Origin: Cloacibacterium sp046296655 | GTDB taxonomy: Bacteria > Bacteroidota > Bacteroidia > Flavobacteriales > Weeksellaceae | Assembly (NCBI GenBank): GCA_046296655.1 | Contig: JBKBLE010000003.1 | Coordinates: forward strand, 71,171-135,170 | DNA: 64,000 nt | Direction: 5' to 3' | In this document: positions 24,416 to 33,240 of the stretch, piece by piece | Position numbering within the stretch: the first letter of the stretch is position 1 | How the letters are laid out: each line of letters begins with the position of its first letter | The notes under the pieces: generated by a model | Databases searched by the model: none | What the model saw: only the letters and a program-made list of their open reading frames with translations | What the model was told of the DNA's origin: nothing | Program-made: the position numbers and the translations under genes

Positions 24416-25654
24416 ATGTTGTACTATCTATACGAATATCTTACCAATCACGGAATTCACATTCCTGGATTAAACTTACTGAAATACATCTCTTTCAGAG
24501 CGGCTTTTGCTGTGCTTTTGTCATTGTTGATTGCTCTGGTTTATGGTAAAAAAATCATCAATTATCTTCGTAACAAACAGATGGGAGAATTGGTAAGAGA
24601 TCTCGGGTTAGAAGGACAAAAACAAAAAGAAGGAACGCCAACAATGGGAGGTTTAATCATCATTTTTGCCACCATTATTCCTGTGCTTTTATTTACAAAA
24701 TTTAATATTTATGTTCTTTTGTTAATTGTTTCCATGCTTTGGATGGGAGCCATCGGTTTTATAGACGATTATCTCAAAAAAATAAAGAAAAACAAAGACG
24801 GTTTAAGCGGAATTTTTAAAATTATAGGACAAGTTGGTTTAGGACTAATCGTAGGAGTTATCATGTATTTTCACCCAGATATTACCATCAAAAGAAAATA
24901 TGCTAATGCTCACGAAATCAACAGAACAAGCGTTTCTAAAAACTTCGCTCCAGCCGAAAGAGAAACCATTTCTACCGTTCCATTTATGAAAAATAATGAA
25001 TTTGACTACAGTAAAATTCTTTTCTGGATGGACGAAGCTTCGCAGGAAGAATGGGCTTGGATTATTTTTATTCCACTGGTAATTTTCATTGTGACCGCTG
25101 TTTCTAATGGAGCCAATATTACAGACGGAATTGATGGACTCGCCGCAGGAACGAGTGTGGTAATTTTAGGAACACTAGCCTTTTTTGCCTATCTATCTGG
25201 AAACATCATTTTCGCTGATTATCTGAATATTATGTTCCTTCCGAACATGGGAGAAACCACCATTTTCGCAGTGGCTTTAATTGGAGCAACCATAGGATTT
25301 TTCTGGTACAACACTTATCCAGCTCAAGTTTTTATGGGCGATACTGGTAGTTTAATGTTAGGTGGTGTAATAGCGGTTTTAGCAATTATTTTAAGAAAAG
25401 AATTGTTGATTCCAATTTTATGTGGGATTTTCTTAATCGAAAATCTTTCAGTAATGCTGCAAGTAGCGGTTTTTAAATACAGAAAGAAAAAGTACGGATT
25501 AGAGTACGCTCAGAATAACAGATTGTTTAAAATGTCTCCACTTCATCACCATTATCAGAAAAGTGGTTTCCATGAAAGCAAAATTGTTAACAGAATGATT
25601 ATCATAGGAGTTATGTTGGCGATTATTTGTTTAATAACACTGAAAATTAGATAA
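24416..25654 (+). CDS. mraY: Phospho-MurNAc-pentapeptide translocase MraY
   Basis: 412 residues, about ten membrane helices. It links phospho-MurNAc-pentapeptide to undecaprenyl phosphate to form lipid I. Motifs: TPTMGGLIII (about 74-83), GFIDDYLK with the Mg/nucleotide aspartates (about 117), NITDGIDGLAAG (about 237) and the LHHHYQKSGF loop near the C-terminus. It has a roughly 60-residue insert (about 155-215) compared with the 360-residue E. coli protein, as usual in Bacteroidota. Confidence 0.97.
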   Translation: MLYYLYEYLTNHGIHIPGLNLLKYISFRAAFAVLLSLLIALVYGKKIINYLRNKQMGELVRDLGLEGQKQKEGTPTMGGLIIIFATIIPVLLFTKFNIYVLLLIVSMLWMGAIGFIDDYLKKIKKNKDGLSGIFKIIGQVGLGLIVGVIMYFHPDITIKRKYANAHEINRTSVSKNFAPAERETISTVPFMKNNEFDYSKILFWMDEASQEEWAWIIFIPLVIFIVTAVSNGANITDGIDGLAAGTSVVILGTLAFFAYLSGNIIFADYLNIMFLPNMGETTIFAVALIGATIGFFWYNTYPAQVFMGDTGSLMLGGVIAVLAIILRKELLIPILCGIFLIENLSVMLQVAVFKYRKKKYGLEYAQNNRLFKMSPLHHHYQKSGFHESKIVNRMIIIGVMLAIICLITLKIR

Positions 25655-25661
25655 AAATTAA

Positions 25662-25705
25662 GTTCCGGAGGAACGAAAGATATATAAGCATTGGATTTTA
25701 ATCCA
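25662..25705 (+). repeat. Two-hairpin repeat in the mraY-murD spacer
   Basis: Hairpin 1: GTTCC (25662-25666), loop GGA, GGAAC (25670-25674). Hairpin 2: TGGATT (25692-25697), loop TT, AATCCA (25700-25705). It has the same layout as 27074-27114. Confidence 0.75.
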
Positions 25706-25725
25706 TTATAATAATCAAAATCAAA

Positions 25726-27066
25726 ATGGAAAAAATGAAAGTCGTAATTCTAGGAGGAGGAGAAAGTGGAGTGGGCGCTGCAATTTTGGCTAAAACTAAA
25801 GGTTTGGAAGTTTTTCTTTCAGACAAAGGCGAAATTAAAGAGAATTACAAAAAAGTTTTGGTAGAAAACGGTATCGAGTTTGAAGAAAAAAACCACGATG
25901 AAGAAAGAATTCTTGCTGCAGATTGGGTTATAAAATCTCCGGGAGTTCCTAAGAAAGCTGAAATGGTTCAAAAAATCAAAGCAAAAGGAATCAGACTTTC
26001 TTCGGAGATAGAATTCGGTGCAGAATTTACCAATGCCAAAATCATCGCCATCACAGGAAGTAATGGGAAAACCACTACTACATCGCTCATTTATCACATT
26101 CTGAAAAATGACAATTTGAATGTAGGTTTAGGTGGAAACATCGGCAAAAGTTTCGCAATGCAAGTTGCACAAGAGAATTTTGATTATTATGTATTAGAAG
26201 TAAGCAGCTTCCAATTAGATGATATTCAGAATTTTAGACCATATATTTCTTTATTGTTGAATTTGAGTCCAGACCATCTTGACCAATACAATTACAACTA
26301 CGAAGAATACGCTTTGGCAAAATTTAGAATTGCCGAAAATCAAGAAAACGACAATTATTTCATCTACAATAAAGACGATGAAATGAGTCAAAAACTGCTT
26401 CAAGAATTAGATTTAAGAGTGAAGCAAATTCCTTTCTCTATGAAGGAAAAATTAGAAGAAGGTGGTTTTACAGAAGAGGAAAAAATTGTGGTAAAACTTC
26501 ACGATGAGTTTTCTATGAAAATAGAAGATTTATCATTGATGGGAACGCATAATGTTGCCAATAGCTTAGCTGCCTCTATCGCTGGTAAATTATTGAATAT
26601 CAGCAATGAAAGCATTAGAAATTCTCTAATGACTTTCCAAGCGGTAGAACACAGATTAGAAGGTGTGGCAGAAATTAATGGTGTAAAATTCATTAATGAT
26701 TCTAAAGCAACCAATGTAAACGCTACCTACTATGCTTTAGAAAGCATGAAAACGCCAACGGTTTGGATTGTAGGTGGAACAGACAAAGGAAATGATTATA
26801 CAGAAATAGAAGATTTAGTAAAAAGAAAAGTAAAAGCGATTGTTTGTCTTGGATTGGATAATTCTAAAATCATAGAATTTTTCAAAGACAAAAAAGACAT
26901 TATCGTAGATACTTCTAGCATGGAAGAAGCGGTGAAAACTGCGAAATCTCTAGCAGAAAAAGGAGATACCGTTTTACTTTCTCCTTGTTGTGCAAGTTTT
27001 GATTTATTCAATAACTATGAACACAGAGGACAATTATTTAAAGAAGAAGTTTTAAAAAACAATTAA
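25726..27066 (+). CDS. murD: UDP-MurNAc-L-alanine:D-glutamate ligase MurD
   Basis: 446 residues. N-terminal Rossmann-like VVILGGGESGVGAA, ATP P-loop ITGSNGKTTTT (about 107-117), SSFQLDD, the carbamylated-lysine region and NDSKATNVNAT (about 325). It adds D-Glu to UDP-MurNAc-Ala in the cytoplasm. A second ATG four codons in (MKVVILGG) is an equally good start. Both flanking spacers carry two-hairpin repeats. Confidence 0.97.
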   Translation: MEKMKVVILGGGESGVGAAILAKTKGLEVFLSDKGEIKENYKKVLVENGIEFEEKNHDEERILAADWVIKSPGVPKKAEMVQKIKAKGIRLSSEIEFGAEFTNAKIIAITGSNGKTTTTSLIYHILKNDNLNVGLGGNIGKSFAMQVAQENFDYYVLEVSSFQLDDIQNFRPYISLLLNLSPDHLDQYNYNYEEYALAKFRIAENQENDNYFIYNKDDEMSQKLLQELDLRVKQIPFSMKEKLEEGGFTEEEKIVVKLHDEFSMKIEDLSLMGTHNVANSLAASIAGKLLNISNESIRNSLMTFQAVEHRLEGVAEINGVKFINDSKATNVNATYYALESMKTPTVWIVGGTDKGNDYTEIEDLVKRKVKAIVCLGLDNSKIIEFFKDKKDIIVDTSSMEEAVKTAKSLAEKGDTVLLSPCCASFDLFNNYEHRGQLFKEEVLKNN

Positions 27067-27073
27067 AAAAAGA

Positions 27074-27114
27074 GCCACGAAGTGGCGATAAGAAATAAAA
27101 TAGGATTTCAATCC
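27074..27114 (+). repeat. Two-hairpin repeat in the murD-ftsW spacer
   Basis: Hairpin 1: GCCAC (27074-27078), loop GAA, GTGGC (27082-27086). Hairpin 2: GGATT (27103-27107), loop TC, AATCC (27110-27114). Stem 1 differs from the 25662 copy at both arms, hairpin 2 is kept, and the linker starts GA in both. Confidence 0.75.
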
Positions 27115-27127
27115 AATGAAATAAAGA

Positions 27128-28357
27128 ATGGAACAGCAAGAAAACAAATTTGAACTTTTAAAAGGCGACAAAGTGCTTTGGATGGTGATTATTTTAATCT
27201 CCTTCTTTTCCGTGTTCCCTGTATATTCTGCAAGTTCTAACTTAGAATACATTGTGCAGAATGGTACAACTACGGGACACGTTATCAAGCATATGTTTTT
27301 TGTTTTCTTAGGTTTAGCCATTATGAGAGCTGTAGGAACTGTAAAATACGAACACATCGGAAAACTGAGCAGTATCCTTCTCGGAATTATGGTGATTTTA
27401 CTTTTTGTAACCATGTTTACAGGACAAAAAATCGACGGAGCGTCTGCTTCTCGTTGGTTAAAAATCCCTGGAACTCCTATTTCTTTTCAGCCTTCAAGTT
27501 TTGCATACCTCATGTTAATTATCTATTTGTGCAGATATTTAACTAAAAAAATTAAAAGAGAAAGACTTCCAATAGAGAACATATTTTACATTTTCGGGCC
27601 TGTTTTATTGGTTTTCGGATTGGTTGCCAAAGATAATGGTTCTACTGCTTTAATGATTCTAATGGTTTCATTAGCAGTAATGTTGGTTGGTCAACTTTCC
27701 GCAAAATACATTTTAGGATTTTTAGGAATTTCAGGGCTTTTTGTGGGAATTTTTTTGTTTTTGGCTTTAAAAACAGATTTAATTGGCAGCAATCGTGTTC
27801 ATACTTGGGTAAGTAGAATAGAAACTTTTGCCAATTCTAAGAAAAATGCCAATGTAGAAGACGAAACCGTAAAAGCGAAAAATTACCAAGTCAACCAAGC
27901 AAAAGCAGCCATAGTTCATGGCGGAATTACAGGAATGGGACCAGGAAAATCTGCATTGAAACAAATGCTTCCTCAGTCTGCTTCGGATTTTATTTTCGCA
28001 ATTATTGTTGAGGAATATGGTTTTTTGGGAGCATTAGCGCTCATCACTTTATACATGATTATGATGATTAGAATCGTGATGATTGCCAGTAAAATGCGAG
28101 CTTTTTTCGGGAGTTTATTGGTGCTGAGTTTAGGAATTATGATTTTCGTGCAACTCGCAGTAAATATTGCAGTTGCGGTGAATTTAATTCCCGTAACAGG
28201 ACAGCCTTTGCCTTTAATAAGTTATGGAGGAACTTCAATGTTGGTGACTTATCTTCAATTAGGAATTATTCTGAATGTAAGTTCAAGGATTCTCACTTTC
28301 GAAGAAGAAGGAATGGGCAAAAAACAAAATATTGAAGAAATTAATGATATAGCGTAG
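27128..28357 (+). CDS. ftsW: SEDS peptidoglycan polymerase FtsW
   Basis: 409 residues, about ten transmembrane helices. SEDS signatures: KIDGASASRWLKIPG (about residue 100), EEYGFLGA (about 297) and PVTGQPLPLISYGGTS (about 357-372). FtsW polymerises septal glycan strands from lipid II together with FtsI. Its placement within dcw between murD and murG separates it from the RodA paralogue at 48432. It ends one base before a strong inverted repeat. Confidence 0.96.
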   Translation: MEQQENKFELLKGDKVLWMVIILISFFSVFPVYSASSNLEYIVQNGTTTGHVIKHMFFVFLGLAIMRAVGTVKYEHIGKLSSILLGIMVILLFVTMFTGQKIDGASASRWLKIPGTPISFQPSSFAYLMLIIYLCRYLTKKIKRERLPIENIFYIFGPVLLVFGLVAKDNGSTALMILMVSLAVMLVGQLSAKYILGFLGISGLFVGIFLFLALKTDLIGSNRVHTWVSRIETFANSKKNANVEDETVKAKNYQVNQAKAAIVHGGITGMGPGKSALKQMLPQSASDFIFAIIVEEYGFLGALALITLYMIMMIRIVMIASKMRAFFGSLLVLSLGIMIFVQLAVNIAVAVNLIPVTGQPLPLISYGGTSMLVTYLQLGIILNVSSRILTFEEEGMGKKQNIEEINDIA

Positions 28358-28377
28358 TGACAAGTCGAGACTTGTCA
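28358..28377 (+). repeat. Inverted repeat in the ftsW-murG spacer
   Basis: TGACAAGT and ACTTGTCA form an 8-bp perfect stem around CGAG, starting directly after the ftsW stop codon. The T run needed for a strong terminator is absent. Confidence 0.75.
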
Positions 28378-28393
28378 AAAAAATGATAAAAAT

Positions 28394-29506
28394 ATGAGCA
28401 AAAAATTAAAAATATTAATGAGCGGTGGTGGAACTGGTGGTCACATCTTTCCTGCCGTTGCCATTGCGCAGGAAATACAAAAACGTTTTCCTGATGCAGA
28501 ATTTTTGTTCATGGGAGCCAATGGAAAAATGGAGATGGAAAAAGTTCCGCAAGCTGGTTTCAAGATTGAAGGATTAAACATTGCTGGCTTTGACAGAGGT
28601 AATCTTTTGGCTAATATTAATTTACCGTTTAAGGTGATTTCTAGTTTGCTTAAAGCTAGAAAAATCATCAAAGAATTCCAACCAGATTTTGCGGTTGGAA
28701 CAGGTGGTTTTGCAAGCGGTCCCGCTTTATTCATTGCTGCGAGAATGGGAATTCCTACTTTTATCCAAGAGCAGAATTCTCTTCCTGGGAAAACCAATAT
28801 TTTCAATGCTAAAAAGGCAAAAACTGTTTTCACGGCTTATCCAAATATGGAGAAATTCTTCCACGGAACGAAAACGTTATTTTTAGGAAATCCTATCAGA
28901 AAAAACATTATTACTGATATCATTGACAGCGATTTAGCCAAAGAAAAATTAGGTTTAGAAAAGGGAAAATTAACGATACTTTCAGTAGGCGGTTCTTTAG
29001 GTTCTAGAACTTTAAACAACGGCTGGAAAAAAAACATTAATCAAATTTTAGAAAAAGATTACCAACTCATTTGGCAAACTGGTAAACTAGATTATAAAAA
29101 TATTTTAGAAGAAACGAAGGACATTCACAGCAGAAACATTCAAATTGTAGAATTTATTAAAAACATGGAAATGGCTTATTCTGCGGCAGATGTAATTGTT
29201 TCTAGAGCTGGAGCGATTGCGATTTCGGAATTGGCAATTGCTAAAAAGCCAGTTTTGCTGGTTCCTTTTCCTTTTGCGGCAGAAGATCATCAAACCAAAA
29301 ACGCTCAGACTTTGGTTGAAAAAAATGCTGCTAAAATGGTGAAAGATACAGAAATGAAGGAGAAATTCTGGAAAACGCTTTCAGAAATTTGCGAAAACGA
29401 AGATTTGAGAAAAGAAATGTCTCAAAATTTTGAATTTTTTGCAAAACCAAAAGCAACAGAAGAAATTGTAAATGAGATTTTTAAGAATTTGAATATTAAA
29501 GAGTAA
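28394..29506 (+). CDS. murG: UDP-GlcNAc:lipid I transferase MurG
   Basis: 370 residues, GT28 family. The N-terminal GGGTGGHIFPA loop (about 11-21) and the nucleotide-sugar site in the second Rossmann domain (SRAGAIAISELAIAKKP ... PFPFAAEDHQTKNA, about 272-303) are intact. It adds GlcNAc to lipid I at the inner face of the membrane to give lipid II. It is canonically placed between ftsW and murC. Confidence 0.97.
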   Translation: MSKKLKILMSGGGTGGHIFPAVAIAQEIQKRFPDAEFLFMGANGKMEMEKVPQAGFKIEGLNIAGFDRGNLLANINLPFKVISSLLKARKIIKEFQPDFAVGTGGFASGPALFIAARMGIPTFIQEQNSLPGKTNIFNAKKAKTVFTAYPNMEKFFHGTKTLFLGNPIRKNIITDIIDSDLAKEKLGLEKGKLTILSVGGSLGSRTLNNGWKKNINQILEKDYQLIWQTGKLDYKNILEETKDIHSRNIQIVEFIKNMEMAYSAADVIVSRAGAIAISELAIAKKPVLLVPFPFAAEDHQTKNAQTLVEKNAAKMVKDTEMKEKFWKTLSEICENEDLRKEMSQNFEFFAKPKATEEIVNEIFKNLNIKE

Positions 29507-29512
29507 ACGTCT

Positions 29513-29590
29513 GTCATTCTGAGCGAAACAAAGTGTAGTGAAGAATCTATTTAAAAATTTTTCATTCCGTTTCACTCCATTCAAAATGAC
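29513..29590. repeat. Imperfect 78-bp inverted repeat in the murG-murC spacer
   Basis: The left end reads GTCATTCTGAGCGAAAC and the right end, on the other strand, GTCATTTTGAATGG. Both arms then carry GTGAA blocks and an ATTTAAAAA centre. The GTCATTCTGAG...GAAGAATCT type is a dispersed intergenic motif; here two copies face each other. Confidence 0.6.
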
Positions 29591-29611
29591 AAAACGTAAA
29601 ACATAAAAGAA

Positions 29612-30964
29612 ATGAAAAACTATCAAAACTTTTACTTCGTAGGAATCGGTGGAATCGGGATGTCTGCTTTGGCAAGATATTTCCATGCTGCCGGGAAAAA
29701 TGTTTTGGGTTATGATAAAACCGAAACCAAACTCACTACAGAACTTCAGAAGGAAGGAATTTCTATCACTTTTGAAGATGTGGTAGATGAGAAAATTTCG
29801 TCTTTGAAGAAAGAAGAAACATTAGTGATTTATACACCTGCGATTAAAGTTTTGGGAATTTTAGATTATTTTAATGAAAATGGTTTTGAAGTTTTAAAAC
29901 GTGCAAAAGTTCTTGGTATGATTACCGAAGACACCAATTGTATTGCAGTAGCTGGAACACATGGCAAAACCACTACTTCAAGTTTGGTAGCACATCTTTG
30001 CAAAGTGGCGAATCTTCCATTTTCAGGATTTTTAGGTGGAATTGCAGAAAATTACAAGTCAAATTTCATCTTTAACGGAACAGAAATGTCTGTTTTAGAA
30101 GCAGATGAGTATGACAGAAGTTTCCTTAATCTTTCACCAGATTGGGCAATTATCACTTCTATTGATGCAGACCATCTTGATATTTATGGAGATACAGAAA
30201 CCATAGAACAAGGATTTAGAGATTTTGCAGATTTAGTGCCAGAAAACGACCAACTTTTCGTGAGAAAAGGTGTAAATATTGGCAGACCTTGTAAAACATA
30301 TGCAGTAAATGAAGAAGCGGATTATTATTCTGATAATCTGCATATTATAGACGGTTGGATGATGTTTGATTTTCATGCGGGCGAACAAACCGTAGAATTT
30401 GCTTGGCAAATTCCGGGAACGCATAATGTGGAAAATGCAACTGCTGCGATTGCTGTTTTGCACAATTTAGGAGCAGATTTTACAGTATTACAAGAAGGGA
30501 TTTCTAGTTTCAAAGGAATTAAAAGGCGTTATACCAAACATACTTTTGAAAACGGTAAGATTTATGTAGATGATTATGCACACCACCCTACAGAACTGAA
30601 TGCGGTGATTAGTTCTATCAGAACTTTTAACCCAAACAAAAAACTGTTGGTAGCGTTTCAGCCACATTTATTCAGCAGAACCAGAGATTTTGCAGATGGT
30701 TTTGCAGAAAGTTTAGCTGCAGCAGATGAATTGTTATTATTAGACATTTATCCAGCAAGAGAATTACAAAAAGATTATGAAGGGGTAACTTCTGATTGGT
30801 TGCTAGAAAAAATACAGTTAGAGAAAAAAGAAGTGTGCAGTTTGAGCGAAGCTTTTGACAAAATCAAAGAAAAAGATTTTGATATTTTGCTTACAGTAGG
30901 TGCAGGAAACATAGACACTTTGTATGACCCAATTATGAATTGGATTGGTACATTGAAAAATTAA
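29612..30964 (+). CDS. murC: UDP-MurNAc:L-alanine ligase MurC
   Basis: 450 residues. FVGIGGIGMSALARYF at the start, ATP loop VAGTHGKTTTSS (about 108-119), EADEYDRSFL (about 165), DDYAHHPTE (about 321). It catalyses the first amino-acid addition to UDP-MurNAc in the cytoplasm. The gene follows the longest spacer of the operon (105 bp, filled by an inverted repeat) and is 27 bp from ftsQ. Confidence 0.97.
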   Translation: MKNYQNFYFVGIGGIGMSALARYFHAAGKNVLGYDKTETKLTTELQKEGISITFEDVVDEKISSLKKEETLVIYTPAIKVLGILDYFNENGFEVLKRAKVLGMITEDTNCIAVAGTHGKTTTSSLVAHLCKVANLPFSGFLGGIAENYKSNFIFNGTEMSVLEADEYDRSFLNLSPDWAIITSIDADHLDIYGDTETIEQGFRDFADLVPENDQLFVRKGVNIGRPCKTYAVNEEADYYSDNLHIIDGWMMFDFHAGEQTVEFAWQIPGTHNVENATAAIAVLHNLGADFTVLQEGISSFKGIKRRYTKHTFENGKIYVDDYAHHPTELNAVISSIRTFNPNKKLLVAFQPHLFSRTRDFADGFAESLAAADELLLLDIYPARELQKDYEGVTSDWLLEKIQLEKKEVCSLSEAFDKIKEKDFDILLTVGAGNIDTLYDPIMNWIGTLKN

Positions 30965-30991
30965 AATTAGAAAAAACTCGGACGTAAGTTT

Positions 30992-31810
30992 ATGAAAAAC
31001 AAGTGGAGAATTCTCAAAATTTTTGTCACAGTAGTCATCTTCGGATTTCTATTGAGCTTCTCTTTGAAGAGATTCAATGACCGAAAAATTGATGAGCAAT
31101 CTATCATCGTAAAATTAAATGATAGCTCCTCTCCTGTTTATTTTGTAGACGAAAAAGACATTAGAACCATTGTAGAAAGGTATAATTCTACAAAAAAAGT
31201 GGGCGATGTAGATATCCCGAGTTTAGAAAAAAAATTAAACGAATTGCCTGCAGTAGATAGTGCAAACGTTTATTTGAATTTAAATGGAAAACTGAATGTA
31301 GACATCAAACAAAGAGTTCCTGTTTTTAGATTAAATAATGGAGGTAAAGGATTTTATGTAGACAAAAAAGGAATAGAGTTCCCAATTTCTAAAACATACT
31401 CTCATCCTTGCATGCTGGTTTCTGGCGACGTAAAGAAGAAAGAGTATAAAAAACTCATTGAGTTAATAGAAAAAATAAACAAAGACAGTTTCTGCAAAAA
31501 TTTCTTTGTAGGAATCACAAAAGAAAACGGAAACTACAATCTTGCAACCAGCGATGGAAATTATAAAGTAGAAATCGGTGATTTAGATAGAATAGATTTT
31601 AAAGTAAAAGGTTTTAAAACATTTGTAGAAAAATATTTGGTATATCAAGCTCCAGAAAAATATTCTAAAATTTCTGTGAAATATGATAACCAAATCGTAA
31701 CCACTCTTAATTCTGGCTATAAACCCGAAGAAGATAGTTTACAAACAAATGAACAAACACCAGTAAACACCGTAACAGGAACACAAAAAACCGAAGAAAA
31801 AAACAACTAA
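30992..31810 (+). CDS. ftsQ: Cell division protein FtsQ/DivIB-like
   Basis: 272 residues. A short basic cytoplasmic tail and one membrane helix (about 7-24) are followed by a POTRA-like segment (about 55-110: FVDEKDIRTIVERYN ... SANVYLNLNGKLNVDIKQR) and a beta domain, then a polar tail of about 25 residues (EEDSLQTNEQTPVNTVTG). It belongs to the divisome sub-complex with FtsL. Identity rests on topology, POTRA pattern and position before ftsA. Confidence 0.9.
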   Translation: MKNKWRILKIFVTVVIFGFLLSFSLKRFNDRKIDEQSIIVKLNDSSSPVYFVDEKDIRTIVERYNSTKKVGDVDIPSLEKKLNELPAVDSANVYLNLNGKLNVDIKQRVPVFRLNNGGKGFYVDKKGIEFPISKTYSHPCMLVSGDVKKKEYKKLIELIEKINKDSFCKNFFVGITKENGNYNLATSDGNYKVEIGDLDRIDFKVKGFKTFVEKYLVYQAPEKYSKISVKYDNQIVTTLNSGYKPEEDSLQTNEQTPVNTVTGTQKTEEKNN

Positions 31811-31833
31811 TTAAAAAAAGAGAACAGCAATAT

Positions 31834-33189
31834 ATGGAAACACATGATTATTCAGTAGGTTTAGACATTGGTACCACGAAAATTGTTGCCATTGTAGGCA
31901 GAAAAAATGCCCACGGAAAAATTGAAGTTTTAGGCGTAGGTAAAGCCAAAAGCTTGGGCGTTCACAAAGGAATTGTGAACAATATTTCTCAAACGATAAG
32001 ATCTATCAAAGCTGCTATTTCAGAAGCAGAAAAATCTTCAGGAGTTCCTATTCATAGAGTAACTGTAGGTATCGCAGGCAAACACATTCGTAGTCTGCAA
32101 CACTCAGATTACATCATGAGAGAAAACCCAGATAAATATATCACAGATGAAGATATAGAAATCTTAAAAGACCAAGTAAAAAAACTGGTCATGCTTCCTG
32201 GTGAAGAAATCATTCACGTGCTTCCACAAGAGTACAAAGTAGATTCTGAAGGCGAAATCCAAGAACCAATCGGCATGCACGGAAAACGTCTGGAAGCAAA
32301 TTTCCACGTAGTTGTTGGTCAAATGGGAAGCATCAGAAATATCGCTCGTTGCGTTCGCGAAGCTGGTTTAGAAATGGAAGCCCTTACTCTAGAACCTCTT
32401 GCCTCTTCAGAAGCTGTTCTTACTACTGAAGAAAAAGAAGCAGGAGTTGCCATTGTAGACATCGGTGGTGGTACTACAGATATTGCTATTTTTAAAGATA
32501 ACATCATTCGCCATACTTGCGTTATTCCTTATGGTGGCGGAATTATCACAGATGATATTAAAGAAGGCTGTTCTATTATAGAAAAACACGCAGAGCAACT
32601 GAAAGTAAAATTCGGATCTGCCGTTCCAGATTTAGAAAAAGATTCTACGTTTGTTACCATTCCTGGTTTGCACGGAAGACCAGACAAAGAAATTTCTCTA
32701 AAATCTTTGTCAAGTATTATCAATGCAAGAATGGAAGAAATTCTCGAAATGGTAAATACAGAATTAAAAGCCTATGGAGCTTATGAACAAAAACGTAAAC
32801 TAATCGCGGGAATTGTATTAACAGGTGGTGGTTCTAATCTTAAAAACCTTCGTCAGTTAGCCAATTATGTAACAGGATTTGATGCGAGAATTGGTTTTGC
32901 CAATGAATATATTGCCAATGACAAAAACCAATATTTGAAATCGCCTGAGTTTGCAACTTCAATTGGTTTATTGATGGAAAGTTTAAAAATTCATGATAAA
33001 AAACCTATAGAAAAACCTGTAGAAGAGCCAAAAGTAATTGAAGTTCCTCAAGCAGAAAATACAGTAGAAGAAGTAAAAACTGAGGAGCAAGAAATTACAC
33101 AACACATAGAGAAAGTGAAGAAAAACAAACCTACTTTTGGACAATCCATTCTTGAAAAAGTAAAAAAATTCTTCGAAGAAGTAGAATAA
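31834..33189 (+). CDS. ftsA: Cell division protein FtsA
   Basis: 451 residues, actin fold. DIGTTKIVAIVG (phosphate 1, about 11-22), DIGGGTTDIAIF (phosphate 2, about 209-220), the 1C subdomain in between and the adenosine loop TGGGSNLKNL (about 330). It tethers FtsZ to the membrane. An extended acidic linker (about 385-430) precedes a basic amphipathic C-terminus (SILEKVKKFFEEVE), the likely membrane-targeting helix. Confidence 0.97.
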   Translation: METHDYSVGLDIGTTKIVAIVGRKNAHGKIEVLGVGKAKSLGVHKGIVNNISQTIRSIKAAISEAEKSSGVPIHRVTVGIAGKHIRSLQHSDYIMRENPDKYITDEDIEILKDQVKKLVMLPGEEIIHVLPQEYKVDSEGEIQEPIGMHGKRLEANFHVVVGQMGSIRNIARCVREAGLEMEALTLEPLASSEAVLTTEEKEAGVAIVDIGGGTTDIAIFKDNIIRHTCVIPYGGGIITDDIKEGCSIIEKHAEQLKVKFGSAVPDLEKDSTFVTIPGLHGRPDKEISLKSLSSIINARMEEILEMVNTELKAYGAYEQKRKLIAGIVLTGGGSNLKNLRQLANYVTGFDARIGFANEYIANDKNQYLKSPEFATSIGLLMESLKIHDKKPIEKPVEEPKVIEVPQAENTVEEVKTEEQEITQHIEKVKKNKPTFGQSILEKVKKFFEEVE

Positions 33190-33240
33190 TTAAAACGAAT
33201 AACACAAAATAAGTAAGTAACTTTTATACATCGAAAATAT

